This document shows, in pieces, positions 36,541-51,447 of a stretch of DNA of 64,000 nt. The notes beneath the pieces are model-generated. The model saw nothing but the letters and a program-made list of their open reading frames with translations. It did no database searches and had not been told where the DNA came from. Position numbers and translations under genes: made by a program. The first letter of the stretch is position 1, and every line of letters starts with the position of its first letter. Source of the DNA: Pelodera strongyloides (Eukaryota > Nematoda > Chromadorea > Rhabditida > Rhabditidae); contig JAANDG010000633.1 of NCBI GenBank assembly GCA_036852015.1, forward strand, positions 1 through 64,000, in the 5' to 3' direction.

Positions 36541-39500
36541 TACCTCATCAAACCCATGTTTTCCGCTGGAATTCACAAAGAATACAAATAAATTTCGTCT
36601 TTTGTCTGGGTGAGTAACTTGGATCGAGATATAGAGAGATAGAGTGATAGGGAGAAGGAGATAATGAGAGATAGAGAGATAGAGAGATAGAGAGAAAGGT
36701 TTAGAGAAGGAGGGATGAGAGTGAGAGAGATGTCAATCATTCCGCCAAGAACAATGCCCTTCTAAGACATCCACGAACTCGAGTCAGACTCAGACCCGCC
36801 TCTCAAAAAATAGACGCATAAATATTGGGTAAAGTTAAGGGGTTAAAATTTGGGGTTAAAGTCTTACAGCATATACAAGGAAAGCCAGTAATAAACAAAA
36901 CATATATCATGATTATGCGTTGTTAGCATCGAACAATATTCAGAAAAATCTGTATGTAAGCATAACACTACAACGTGAAACTTTCGAAGGTGCGCGGCCT
37001 ACAACGGGTGGGCCCAGGTGCTGCGGTCCTGCCCGTCCTAGAGGTTCAAGTTTAGGAAAAATACAGCAAATAACTAGTGTTGAGCAGTTGAGCCAGTACG
37101 GTACACACGAACACATATGCTTAGGCTTAGGCTTAGGCTTAGGCTTCCGGTACAAATATGGAGTAAAAAATAAGAACACAACTTGTTACCTATAAAGGAA
37201 ATCGCGCGGCACTCAAATTGAGGGTTGTCTATGTTTACTTTGCAAGGGAAATAAGAGTATTCAATTGGATTAGTGCAACTATTGACGTTCGACTACTGGA
37301 AAAGGTCATTTTTGGGGGGAAAACGAAACACGAACACTATGTACTTGCTATTCAAATACCAAATATTTATATTACGAAAACTTTTGTTTGACCACGAGTT
37401 TTAAATCTGGTTGAACCTTATAACACATGTATAACAGAACTAGAGGGCTCGGCGCGCGCCGCTGTCTACACGTTATTCTACAAAAAATAACAAACTTATT
37501 ACTTAGTATTAGCAACTAAGGCTAAGGCTTCAAGAACATGGTTCAGCTCCAAATCTAAAAAGTTGGCATGGCCTTAAAGCGAAATGCTAGCCTCATTGGA
37601 AAATTTGCATATGATAAGCAAATCCTATGTATCCTATGCTAATTTTGTACGATTGCCGTGGACGATCGTACAAAATTAGCATAGGACGATCGTACAAAAT
37701 TAGGATTTGCTTATCGTATGCAAATTTTCCAAAGGGGCTAGCATTTCGCTTTAACAAAAAGTGTGAAGGTATGAGAGGTATGACGGGGGCACAAGCACAT
37801 TATGTCTACTTCAAAGCGTACGCACTTTACACGGATTGGATCGGCTCAAAAAGGTCAGAAATGTCAAAAAGGTCGTGAAAAAAAGGTTTTATCCATTCTA
37901 GCATAGCAAAATGGGACCGGGGTTCAGAACGACCATTCTTCATTTTTGCGATTGATGTTGCCCGGGTGAAACATTAGGAATACCCAGGGCAACTAAAAGC
38001 TTGCGCGCTGAATTTTAATAATTTTTGCCGTATGTAGTTTGTAGTTTTGTCAATGTAGAGAAAAGCCGGTAACGCACATGCATACAAATATATAAAAAGG
38101 TTCTTTCTAATAAACTTATTTTGGGGAATCAATTATTTAGAATTTGAAAAGTAAATAAATCGAATGATTTAGAGCCACTATCTGACTATCGTAAAACGTA
38201 GACATAGTGACATACTTGCTGATAAAATAAATAGTTGCCACATGCGAATCACACGGATATTCACCGAACCGAAATTTTTCACAATAGTTTGTTTGTTTGT
38301 TTGTTTGTTTGTTTGTTTGTTTGTTTGTATGTATGTTATGGTGATGGCATTACATGTGTAAACTTTCGAACACTCTAATACATTTGGATTTCTGCAAGGC
38401 TAGCGGTCACCGTGTACCTAAGCCCACTAGAACCGCCCAACTAGGATACTTTGATGGTGGCTAATCCCCTGACGTAAACTTAGGCTAACGAGGTAAGGTG
38501 AAGCTTGAGCTTAAGCCTAACCTAAGATGCCCAAAGCAGCTTCCCAAAAATATAAACTTAGAAACAAGGAACAAGAATATAACCACAAATCCACACACAC
38601 ACGCAGCTGCTGTGAATGCATTTGTGAATTGACTCTCAAGGAAAAATAAATGGCTTTTTGGGGGAAAGACGCCAGGCCACTTCTCTATACACATATTTTG
38701 GAAAGAAAACCGAGGAAAAGGGGGAATAAAATTTTACGATATTGGTCAATTGGGCCCCAAGCACATACGGCGAACGCAGTAATAATTGGGTCCTAGCCAT
38801 TTATATAGGAAAATAATTGCCTCGGCTTGAACGGGCTCTTGTGTGTAAGGATTTCTGAGGAACCCTGGAGGGCTAATAAGGGGTTGAGTAAGAGAAAATA
38901 TGACTCTTCAAGACGTTAATTCACATGTTCAGAAATAGAAAATCATATGTCTGCGCCTTTATTTGTGGGAGTTATGCATAATAGCAGACCCGAAAACAAT
39001 GTCAATTGGGTTTTTGGATGATTTATAGGAACCGGAAAAACGCATACCCATTTGTGGGCTCTTTATATACAACGACGGGGCATGGCCGATACGTGAATAC
39101 GAACCTGTCATTTTTATATAGATTTAAAAAAAAAGATTTGTTATTATAGGCTGTTGATCGTGGTTCAATTGCGTTTGCACTAGTATGGTATGTTAAAATA
39201 CTTGATAGTACATATATTATCAAGATCAAAATATTCTTTGTACCTTAGTAGAAATAAATTTATAATAGCGAGGTTACAAAATGCACTGATATTTTGCATG
39301 GATTTTCCCCAAAGCACATAACGCTTGTTGGGTTTTTGGGTCCTTGAGTTCAGAAAAAATTATTTTCCATCTTTCTTAAAAAACCAAGACCCCAAATGTT
39401 GGGATAATTTGGCCGCCTTGATGTTACACTCATGAGCAGAACGCTGTGTGAGATTTTTGAGATTTCGTGAATGTTGCCACTATAGAGACAGAAACAATTC

Positions 39501-39938
39501 ATCATCTTTCCTCCCAAAAAATCATTCCCTTTTCTCTCTTTTCTTCTCTTTTCTATTTTCTTTCTTTTCCTTTTTCTTTTTTTTTTCCTTTTTTTTGCAT
39601 CACTCATGTGATCTGCTTCGAACTATCGTAAGAAAAAAGACCACAGCCGGTTTTTTAGTTAAAAAAAAAATTCGTAGATTCCTAAGTGAAATTATGAACC
39701 ATAAAAACCCCAAGCCTCACCCAAACATGAATAATTTTTCCCCCAGACATGAATAATTTTTACGGTTTCCACGGTTTCTGGACTAAAATTTCGTAAAAAA
39801 GCCAAAGAAAAAAAAACACTGTCGTTTGGTCTATCAACGTTGAAATGTATTGTTTTGCTCCAAGAAACAACGTTGCCTTTTTTTTCTGTCTAGCGAGGTG
39901 GAATTTTGAATGAGACTCTAATCGTCTACATCTCTCTC

Positions 39939-39973
<35 letters not shown>

Positions 39974-42900
39974 GTTACATTACCAGAGCTGCGTCACAAT
40001 TCAGAAGACTATGACTATGACTGCTCGTGCACAAATAACGACATCGACGTCGGAATATTTTGTCTATTCAAACAGAGAGAGAGAAAAGAGAAAGAGAAAG
40101 AGAGAGTGAATAGAGAGAGATAAAGTGTTCAAAAAAAGGTTAAATAAACTAGGAAATGATAGGAATTAGAAAAAAGAATAAGAACAGAGACAGAGAAAGA
40201 GAGGAAGAGAGAACAGAGGTTTACAATTGAGCTTTGATTTACGAAAGCTACTACATTCATTATCTATCAACACACACATGATCTGACAAGACCAATCATC
40301 ACTAGAGATTGATTTGTGTTTTTTAACGAACTTGTCGGCCACTTGGTGGCGTGCAATAGGCGTCGGTTTGGCGTGCAACCCTGCCCGCACGCCAGACACC
40401 ACGGCGTGCTACTTCTTTCCACGCCGCTTGCATGCCGTCACGTTGCCGCTTGCACGTAAGGTTTCTCGTTGTAGACGGAAAAGGAACCAAAGCCTGGAGT
40501 TTGCACACAATTTGAAGGCAGAAATCTCAGTGTTATCAAGGAAATTAAGTCTAATTAATTGTATGCTAATTAATTTACCTGGGAACACGCCCATGAAAAT
40601 ATTATTCCAAGAGTTTATTCACCGTGACATCACTGTTAATTATAAATCGTGGGAAAGTCTGCAAAATCCGTATTAAAAGTACAGTAATCAAATTCCTTTT
40701 TTTGCCCACGAACAGAGAAAAGTTAATTAAAGCACTAATCTAGTTCAATTAATCCTTTATTATAAGTTTTTTCTACGCACAAACAGGTATTATATTACAC
40801 ATCAAAGCACGTTTCGTTTAGTTTTTGCATTAACTGACGTTCAAGACTGGCAATTATATGTTTTTTGCTAAGTTCATCTCTCAATAATATTTTGATCAGA
40901 CTGCGTACCACATGATTTGTTACGTTACTATGATTATTAGTATTTTCACCTGTTTATGCTACCCAACTAATAATTACAAATTCTAAAAAAATCTTTTCCT
41001 TTCAGTATACAATTTCATAGAATAACGTTAAGTAAACTATCTCACATAGTAAGTAGTTAAATCATTATGCTACGTACGGTAAGCTAAGCGTGAGGTAAAG
41101 TTAGACCCATATTTATATATGTATGGTTCGTGCAGCGTAAGTGATTTGTTTCCATAAGTTCGCTTCATGTCCAAGCATAGCTGAGCACTACCCCTCAACC
41201 GAAATTGCTACCACTGTACTATTGTAATATTTTCAAAATTTTCAACTCTCACTTATAATGTACACGATAATCCGCACGGACGAACGGCCAGCCGTACATA
41301 TTCCCCCGAAAAACAAACACTTCACGGTTAGTGGTTGAATAAATAAACGAGCAATAAAATAAATACTAGGTCACATCTGGTACCAGATACACAGAGAGAG
41401 AGGGAGAGAGAAAGAGAGAGGTAGAGAGATAGAGAGAGCTACCAGATTTTCAAAGCTTCACTGTTACACGTACACTCGTTTGTGCCTCATCCGGGTATGT
41501 TAATCAATATGAGGTAATAAAAATCGATAATATATAAATGTAGATTTGTACGTAATGGTGAAATATGGCAAGAGAAAGTCCCACGCAATATGGCTCAATT
41601 TCAAGGCGAATTCAAATTTCCTTTTATAAAAAAACCTTCTAAAATGCACGTGGAGGACGTCAAATGAAATTTGATATTTTTCGTGCCTATTTCTCAGCGA
41701 AACATCTGACTAATGGAAAGGTAAGGTTAAAGCTGTCTAGCACGTGCCTTTGAAACGTATTCTAACCAATCACATCCCCTTATCTTATACACGAAATATG
41801 TCCGATTCTGTGCCATTTCGACAAATACGGATGCAGTAATTTGCATAACATACATACACGTTTCACCAACCAAGCATTTCGGTATAAAAAACTATGTGAA
41901 AGAAAATTTAGCAAAAAAAAACGGGATGTTAGCAGAAGATGATGTACCAAGTTGTGACAACAAAAATAATAATAATACATTTTAATAAAATAACAACAAC
42001 TCACTTATGCTGATGTTTGAATAAATTATCTTCATCATTCTCCAATAATCTCTGATTATGCGAGTTTCGTCTAGTAGAAAATGGGCAATTTTCCGAAAAC
42101 ACTGAACATCGTCGCTTAGAGGCTGACAAATACTCATTTTGTATTTCCGACGGCGTACAGGCCGAGGACCTTCGCTTCTGCCCAGGTACTGCTAATAAAT
42201 GTGGCGGATTTGAATATAAATCAGAACAGGCGGAAGCCCGCCTGCCACCTCGGGTCATCCCCATCGATGGCGAGGGTGCAATCACTTGTAATCGATTCAG
42301 CTTAGCTGTTTGTAGTGTTGAGGTAAGTAGGTAAACACAGAATTGCCCGGGCGGTTAGGGGTGTCAGAGGCGGGCCAGTGCCGGGCTAGCACCGGTGCAA
42401 ACTTCGTGCTCAATATGTTTTTGCCCGGAAGATGCAAATAGGTGAAATTTTTGGGGGTTTGTGCCTGAGATCAAGGCGCCCCTCCTGAGGGAGAGAAAGG
42501 GGCTGGGCACACTAGAACGAGTGAAGCGTGAGCAGACGAGAGAGCACGAGAAGTGGGGAGGGAGCGGGAGTGTTCAGGGGAATAAAGGGAGAGAGTGGGA
42601 GATAAGCGGAGGGATAAGAGATGATTGGAGGAGAAGCAGTGAGAAAGAAACAATCTGCAGAAAGTGGGAAGTGATATCGGGAGGTTTCGCGGGGGGTTGG
42701 GAGGGGTCAGGCTCTGGGAATCACCCGGCCCGAGACTGTGAAGACTGGGCCAGAACGTGGGAAGAAGGCGGGGTTACAGAGAGAGACAGACACACAGAGC
42801 GAGATATATAGAGGTAGAGAGAAACAGAGAGAGAAAGAGAGAAAATGAATAATAAAACGAAAACTCGTTTGACAACTTGTTATTTACTATGTTATTTGAA

Positions 42901-45900
42901 TGGGTCGTTTGCGCAGTTAAACTGCACCATTTAGTGATTTAGTAGGGGGGTTTAGTTTAGGCCCTGGATTACAAAGCAATTGAAGTGGGTAAAGGGGCAA
43001 TCAAGCGATTGTCCTTTGTGGTAAAGAAATATGAAAGCCGTGTTTTGAGGTGCGCATGGAATAATAAAAGAAAGACAGGGAGAGAGAGAGAGAGAGCGCG
43101 AGAGAGAGAGAGAGAGAGACGGAGAGGCTGGAACGGAAGTCTACGTCGCAAAACAGAGAGGGAGCACGTCTGGAAATTGGAATATCGGGAATTCGTTCGA
43201 CAAAGAATAAAATGTGGTCATATGAGAACAGAAAGGACAATACAGTAGGAAATTGCTTTGACTTTCTTGAAATTGCTGTTTTTTTGCCTTCTGTGTTACT
43301 TGGCCGCCAAAATACTAACAAACCGGAACGATCTCGATCTTGCACATCTGCATAGGATATATTTCGTTTTTGAGAACTTTACCTCAAGCCAGACCCTTGA
43401 ACCGGAAGTTTCCTTCATTAGAATTTCGCTCTCTCTCTCCTCTCTCTATCTCTCTCCCTCTCTTTCCCCCATGTCTCTCTGTTTCTTTGAGCACGCATGG
43501 CCAGTAACTTGATTTGGTGTGCTCGAGCGGAAAACCAATCCTATTACGTCATCGATGGGTTTCAAAGGGAAATCTCCCCCCGGCGGCCCGACCATGTATG
43601 GAGAACCATTCAAGGGACACACATACTTGTAGACACTAGCCGGAGGGAGCAAATACGAACCTGGTGACGTCACCAGAAAGAGAGAGAGGGAGAGAGAGAT
43701 GGAGAGAGAGAGAGAGGACGAGGGAGCGAGGAAGCTTGATAAAACAGAAGCTGAATAAACTTAATAATCAAAAATATGTTTGGCACTGGAGCCTAGAGTC
43801 TACTTTATTGTTAAAGCATGGTAAATCGAAAATCCGAGAGTTCAGACAGCTAAAAAAACTTTCGTAACCTTATTAAAAAAGAGAAGCAATTGAACATTTT
43901 TTTGTGAAATGATTGTTTTTCAGTATGTTCTAGTTCGTCTAAGAATGGGAACAAAATGTAAAATTCAACACGGGAAAACGCGAAATTCTCAAGCTCGGTA
44001 ATGTTTGTTGCATGTCAAAAATGTTCGAAGGTTTTCCAAGTTTCCAACATTTAGATTTAGTATAATAGATATGTTCCATGTAATGAAAGTATTGAGTAGT
44101 AATATGAAACCAGTTTAGGAAAAAAAAATCAAAGGAGGGTAAAGTTTCTAAACATGTTGAGGAACAAATTAATTAATCAACTAATCAATTAAAAAATACA
44201 AACAAAATCATTATCGGTAGAGGATTGTACAACTATACGGCAACCGCATTTCATGAATGATATGCAAATTAGGTTCCGTTCAGGATTCAGGGAACATAAT
44301 TTTGCATACACATGAAAATTAAGACGTCAAGCAGGCGTTTCAAAACCGCGTGTCATACGTCTTGAAAAGAGAATACTAATAAATATTATTTAAAAAAAAA
44401 CGTTTCTATTCATTTTCTGTCACTACTTCCGGCCGTCAAAAACTGTCATGTTTCCTAAACACAAAAGACGTACAAAAGATGAACGGACAACGTAACAAAC
44501 AAAAACTCGTTTTCAACTTTTATGTATATGTATCTTTTCTATTTTTCTGAGTTATAACTTATAATACAAGTCAACACCAAAACCGGGATATTATTTGTTA
44601 ATTTAAGTAAACAAATGTGATATTTATTCAAGAAACAGGTTTTTATATTTATTTCCTTGCTAGCTCAGTATCACTAAGATCAGGGCAATATCAGGGTGAA
44701 ATTTTAAGCGTAATAAAGGATGTAACTCTAAACAAGACACGTCTAATCAAGCTTATAAACAAGGGCACATTCAAGCGAACAGCGATTTTAGTAGCTAAGT
44801 ATCGTACATTGAAAAGTCTGTGCATGGTACTGTATACTTATTTACTGGCTTACTCTGTATTTGTAATATGCCATTTTCCTCGTCTCATGTTGGATAGCGT
44901 GCAGATATTCAAATTAATTGTGTTTGTTCTGCCCAGAATGGCTCACTAACTGTCCTTCAGGGTTCAAGGTTCAAGACACTGAGGGGTAATACCCATATTT
45001 CTCCAGTTCTACGTTGGATTGATCTAGTATCCAACTAGTATACGATTCGCAATAAACTTTCACCTTTTCAGATCACATGCGAATTTGTCACTTGAAAGTC
45101 GTAAAACTTGCGCAGAGCGCATGACAATTCTTTATTACTTTTATTCCCAATGTCATCGATTAATATCATCGAGAAAAACTCTTCCTTTCATAAAGGGGGG
45201 ATCACGGATCACCCCTCCGCGCCGCTCTGGGTCACCGCTGCAAACGTTAGTGTACTAATGACGTTATTGGTCACTAACCTGCAAAGATGTTGCCCCTCGG
45301 AATTGCGCCGGAAACTCTGACGCTTCTTGAACGTAAACATCAGTAATGGATTAATGGTAATTGTTAAATGACAGATGGCAGAGATGAGAGAGTGCAGGTC
45401 TGCAGGAGTGATAGAGTAGACAGAGAGTATAGCGTGAGACTGTTGCTAATGATAAAAAAGGGGCGGGCAGGCTTGCCGGCGAAGGACTGAGAAAACTGCT
45501 TCGCGCGGGTCACAAGCTCGCGCGCGAGATACCCCGAGTATACGGTACCTGTATCAAAAAGATCTGCCGGACTACTGTGATTGGTCGGTTTTTTTATAGT
45601 CGAAGGACAAGTTATAAATATAAACTATGTAAGTTTCTCGTAAAATTACGTAAAGTAGACATAACTAGAAGAGATCCAACTACCAGTCTTTCTGATAATT
45701 CTATATGTTTTATACATAGTGACTATTTCATAAATCTTGCTATTGTTCGCATAAAAAGAGTTGATTATTGAGCCTGATTAATATTATTTTTTCTTTTTTT
45801 TTAATGTAAAATAATGATGATAATTAGGTTAAGTCATTGTTTGGTTCACTATTAACACATACATAAAATAACAACTAAGCACCAATCTACAGACACAGTG

Positions 45901-48381
45901 TAAAAAAATACATAAACTGACCTCACAAGAACCCATTAAAGCTAGGAAACACCCGATAAAAACCTGGTGTTTGGTCAGATCAAGGTTATTAAATTGTAGA
46001 TTACGAGGTTTTACGTATGTTTACTGAGTACCGATGCACCCAAATTCACACGTCTTTCATCGTAAAAAAGGGAAATAAAAAATTCAGAGCACCTTTTTTC
46101 AACATGAATGTTGAATGGGAACGGGAATTGTTGAACAACTCAAATGTTTAAAGCGTTACAACACCGGGTTCGCGAAATTCCATTGTATGCAAATTTTAGT
46201 CAATTTTGGTGTATTTTGGTCTATTCAGTTACACATTTGCACAGATACATGAAAATGCAGCCGTACAACGTACGTTTCACAAAAAACTTCGTGATATAAA
46301 ACATTAAATCAACTAACGGCAGGTTTTTGAAACGTGTGATGGACTACTGCATTCCCAGGTGTTGTATGCAAATGTATATGACTATACTAAAAATCGGGCA
46401 GTATCGCGCAGTAATTTGCATATACTACATGGGAATACACATACATCTCAAAAACCGGCTTTTATACCGCTTTAAAAACAAAACAACTTTTGTGGGAGCC
46501 GTATTTTACTTTATTACTTGGGATTTATGCCATTTATGCCAATTTATACTCGTTTACGAGCTGAAAGAACAGCTAAGCGCAACAATTTCACGTGCAAAAT
46601 TCCTGAATAAACGTCAGAAAATATGGGATGCTTTTTCATAAAAACCAGAAAGTGAAGCCGATAAAGCATATGGGTTCTAATTGTAAGAGAGTAATAGATC
46701 CGTGTTAAAGGCGTTAAAGGGTAAGGGACATCAGAATTTTTTTTGAAACATAAAACTAAAAACGCAGCCAATTAGTAAACGAGAAAAATAGAGCTCATTC
46801 CAAAATGTATCAATCTTGTATTCTGTGCTGTTCTTTTTTTTTAATTTGAGAAGTGTAATCGATTAAAAAATGTTTTTTTTTTAATGTTGACTTTTCAGAA
46901 AAGGAAAGAAAAAGAAAAGGAAGAGAAAAAAACATTTCAAATTACTAAAGTAGTTGTAAACGCTTCGAATCAGAAAGCCATCATAATATATCAGAATAAA
47001 TAAATAAACGATTCTATAAAAGTCACCGCATAGTTATCGAACTCAAAAGCTTACTTCTAAAACTTATCTGGTAGTTCAAACAAAAATTAAATTAAATCAT
47101 TTTAGAATACCAGTAAACAGCGCATGGTACTGTTAGCTCAAATCAGCATAAGTACCGTAATCATACAAATCAAATCAATCAATAACATAAATCAATAAAT
47201 CAATAACTCACCCCACATATCCAATGGGAAAATGCCATTTGTTCGAGGGACTCCCATGAAATGTGAAGTAATGATTGGGATGCGACATTTTGGTTCATAT
47301 GTATAATATAGGCATAGATTGAGAGAACAGAATACGACTATCACTACCCACTCACGCTGATTTGCATATAATACATGAGGTCGGGGAATCGATAGTCGGA
47401 AAGAAAATCGAGTCAGCGGAATCAAAATTTTACTACTGTAGTTTGTAGTTTGTAGCAGATACGTAGTTTGTAGTTTGTAGTAGATGCAGAATCTTATTTT
47501 GGTCCGTAGACTGGTATAAAACCGAAATTATCGATTCTTTTCTTAGCTTTCTAGAAGTGAAACTAATTAGAATATTTAGTATGAATATGTAGCCGGAAAT
47601 TGTGTAAATCTTGAAATGGTACCGTGGGAAGAGAGATCTTCACAGTAGAAAAAAACCCGTTCATGGCTTCTTTCTTTCTATCTATTGTCTCTATCATTTC
47701 ACTCCCGAAAACGAACTCTCCATATCTGTTGCTATCATTACTCTCTCTCTCTCTCTCTCCATATCTCGATTTTTATCATTCGTTTTTTCTCTCCTTCTCC
47801 CTCTCTCTCTTTTTCTTTCTTACTCTGAAAATTCATGCTTATAACACATTACAGTATTATCTATTTATCGTAAAACAGGGGCTTATATGGCGTGTCTGGT
47901 CTAGCCTGTTTAGCAACAAATTGACGTAATGATAAGCTCAGGGCATGAGTTCAGAAAAGATAATAGTTATATAGTTTACTTCGCGGTGATGGCGTTTACT
48001 GCCCAAATAAGCATATGCTCACCTATGCCTATGGTAAACTCTCGTAGCCCTCGCAACTGCAGTTTACCTTGTCCACTATCTCCTTTTTTAAAATGACAAA
48101 ATACGGAGAAGCTTCCCTTTAAAAGATACTTGACGCGGCAGTCATCTCTGCACGTCTTCAGAACAAAAGAACTCATTTTTGGTAGTAATTATATGATAAT
48201 GATAAAATTATTATATCACTTGTTTGATATTCTTGATTGTTCGTTGCAAGTTCGACAAGGTCTATGTTTTACGTGGCTGATGTAAATGTTAGTAGACACT
48301 ATAGATGTAGACGGTCTGTATTGTGAGAGACTGAGAGAGAGAGGAGAGAGAGAGAGAGCGAGAGAGAGAAAGAGAGAGAGC

Positions 48382-48420
<39 letters not shown>

Positions 48421-49706
48421 AGAGACAAAAAGAACAACTTGCGATCAAGGGTGCAAGATGGATGATGGATTACCGTACAGTCTGCAGAAAGCACCGGAAG
48501 TGAGAGAGTGTACTATACGGAGAGAGGCGAGAGAAGAGTGATCAACACTGCAATTGCACAATGATAAAATATGATGGTCAAGCTCTTTCTTTGCATTTCC
48601 AAACAAGATGTGCTCTTCGACGACTCATGTGTCTCTTTCAAACTCTGCCACAAAGAAGCCGCACTTTTGGGGGTGGTGATTTAAAATTCGGCTGCAAATC
48701 TATCAGATTTTGCTTTTTTAGCAGGACCAAAAAGCTAAGTGTAGGTGAATCGCCTGGGTTACCGTAGCCTAGTGCACAAGCGAATACCTAGACCAATATA
48801 TTAGAGATTTCCACATTGGTGACCGAGTAATTAATAATTAAATAATAAAGCTTTTAGAAGCGTCCGCGTTTATTCAATGGGTGGTACCACACAGTGTGCA
48901 AGGCTTATGCTATTCAGCAATTCCGGAAACTCGTTTTGCTCCGGTCCCTTATTACATAGACGATCTACCGTTGCCATTTGCGACGTTTGCGACGACGTAA
49001 GCACATCCGCTGCGTAGTTCCCTTCCTGATACGTCTTGCTGACCTCAGGTAGACTGCGTAGTGCCCCACTTCCTGATACGTCTTTCTGACCTCGGGTCGA
49101 CTGCGTAGTGCCCCACTTCCTGATACGTCTTGCTGACCTCAGATAGACGGCGTAGTGTCCCCCACTTCCTGATACGTCTATTGCTGACCTCAGGTAGACT
49201 GCGTAGTTGCCCACCGATCATTTGAAGCTATATTTCAGGTTCCTTATTGCTTTGGCCCCTTCTCATGTCTTACACATTGTGTGCAATGGGGCACACCACG
49301 TCCCAATGGTCAATTCATTCTATTCGATGACGTCACAACAGAGATTTATGTCTTTTCTCTCTCACTCTCTCTATCTCTCTCTCTCTCTCTGTCTTTCTTC
49401 GAGTCATTCTCCAATATATTGGCCTCCTTTTGCCATTTTGCCAAAGCCAAGAAACTGCGCCATTGTCGAAAAATGAGAGAAAAGGAGTGAAAACGCTTTA
49501 AAGCTTGCAATATAAAGCTAACAAGAGATTTGCTGGTGGAGTGTTGATCATCAATGGTTTGATTTACGTGAACCAGCAAATAGACTACAGGCATACAAGA
49601 GTTTTTCATGAAAACCTCCAGCACCCATGTTTCTTCCCACCAGCTTTCTCCTGCTAAAACTTCTATAGAGCAAATTTTGATGTACCTCCAATGTATATCT
49701 CACATA

Positions 49707-49754
<48 letters not shown>

Positions 49755-51412
49755 TCTCTTTCTCTTTCTCTTTCTCTCTCGTCGAGTCCAAAGGTTTCTG
49801 TGGTTTGGTGTGCAAAATCGATGCGAGATTCCTTTTATTAGTGAAATGACTTCCAGATTGCAGTCGGGGTCCCAGGTCCCAGGCAGGACTAGGTCCAATT
49901 ATCATGTGACTGGAGTTAGAGGACTTCGAGAGCACGTGTGCAATTCCCGACCCTAGCTTGGAGACGTCGAGCATTTGTCATCTGGAACTTGTCGTCCGCT
50001 CCGTTCATGACATACGCGGAACAATTCATAAGCTTTGCACATTGTATGGAACCACTATTGAATAAAGGAACACGTTCTTGAAATTAAGAAATATAAAGTA
50101 AAGATGGATAACAACAGTTATCGATTGGTGATTGACAATTTTCCTCCGATAACAAATTGCCTTGAATTTTTTTTAGAAACAGTCCAGGACTGCAGATATC
50201 CAACTTCTTGACCTTACTACATCGCATATGGGTGGCGCGCGCGCGGCACAGTTACTGCATACATCCTTTCTTGCAGGATAACATTTCACCGTATAGTTGA
50301 GTACTCTCTTTTCATTTTTGTCTTCACATATTTCTTCAGGAAATTTTTGTTTTAGGAGTTTACTTAGGAAGCTAGTTGTTCTAGAGGCTTGGGGATCCTC
50401 TGAAACATACTAATTTTTATGGCGTCCGTTAGTGGGAAACGTAAGTCGGTTTGTAAATGGAGAACTCCCCATTTGAGGGGCCATTCGATCATGAAAAAAA
50501 GGGGAGAAAAGACAAAAATGAGGCCTTGGCCATTTATTAATGCACGACACGAGCCGCAGGCGGAAGGGTAGGAGAGAGAGAGAGAGAGAGAGAGAGTGAG
50601 AGAGAGAGATAGAGAGAGAAAGAGAGAAAGAGAGAGCGAGAGAGTGAGTGAGAGAGAGATAGAGAGAGAGAAAGAGAGAAAGAGAGAGCGAGAGAGAGAG
50701 ATGTAGAAATGGCAACTTTTCCTCTCTCAATTGATCAAAGTACGTTAATAGACATATGAAGACACTAAATGTTTAGAGAGCAAGGTTGATAGAGAGAGAG
50801 AGAGAGAGAGAGAGATGTAGAGAAAAAGAGTGACTGGAGATAGTGCGAATAAGAGCTTATTTTTTGCATAATACGTAAACCTCCTTGGGGACAAGTATAG
50901 ATTTTGCAGAGATGTATGCATCATTTTCATTATTATTTGCTATTTTTGCACATAAAAGTTAGTAGCAACGGCCCTCATCGTTTATGTGGTATGAGAGTTG
51001 TTTATGACAAAATAAATACCGTCACCACGGTGAATATATTACGCGAAAGTGATGTTGTTTATATATAATACCCGTCAAAGGTTATGGATGTTAGTTGCGC
51101 ACGTAGTCTGTAAACACTCCCTTTGTTCCTGGTAAACTAGCATAACAAGAATTGCATAACTTGAGGTTCACGCTATGTGGCTCAGATCGCCGGTAACTAC
51201 AAGCTACAATTTAACCTGTGCTTAAAACTTAAACTCCGCCCCTCCAATTCAGGATGAATCATAAGCTCCGCCCCTTTATTGCAGGTATAATCAATAAGTG
51301 CCAAGAATCAATGTTGCTGCTTTTGTTGGGGGATCGCTAACAACGTTTGACGGACTGTGGCTAAACATGTTTTCTTCTTCGTCTTAGGGGGTGACACTTT
51401 TGAAGCAGAGAT

Positions 51413-51447
<35 letters not shown>

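Larger units (their letters stand above)
34078..42004. other. Large pde-4 intron (about 7.9 kb)
   Basis: AT-rich. Holds GA/TC tracts (34882-34965, 36433-36541, 36640-36735, 39941-39973, 40073-40110, 41393-41440), a palindromic MITE at 37574, TTAGGC repeats at 37117, a (TTTG)n run at 38285 and a GC-rich island at 40330-40470. No gene recognised. Confidence 0.6.
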
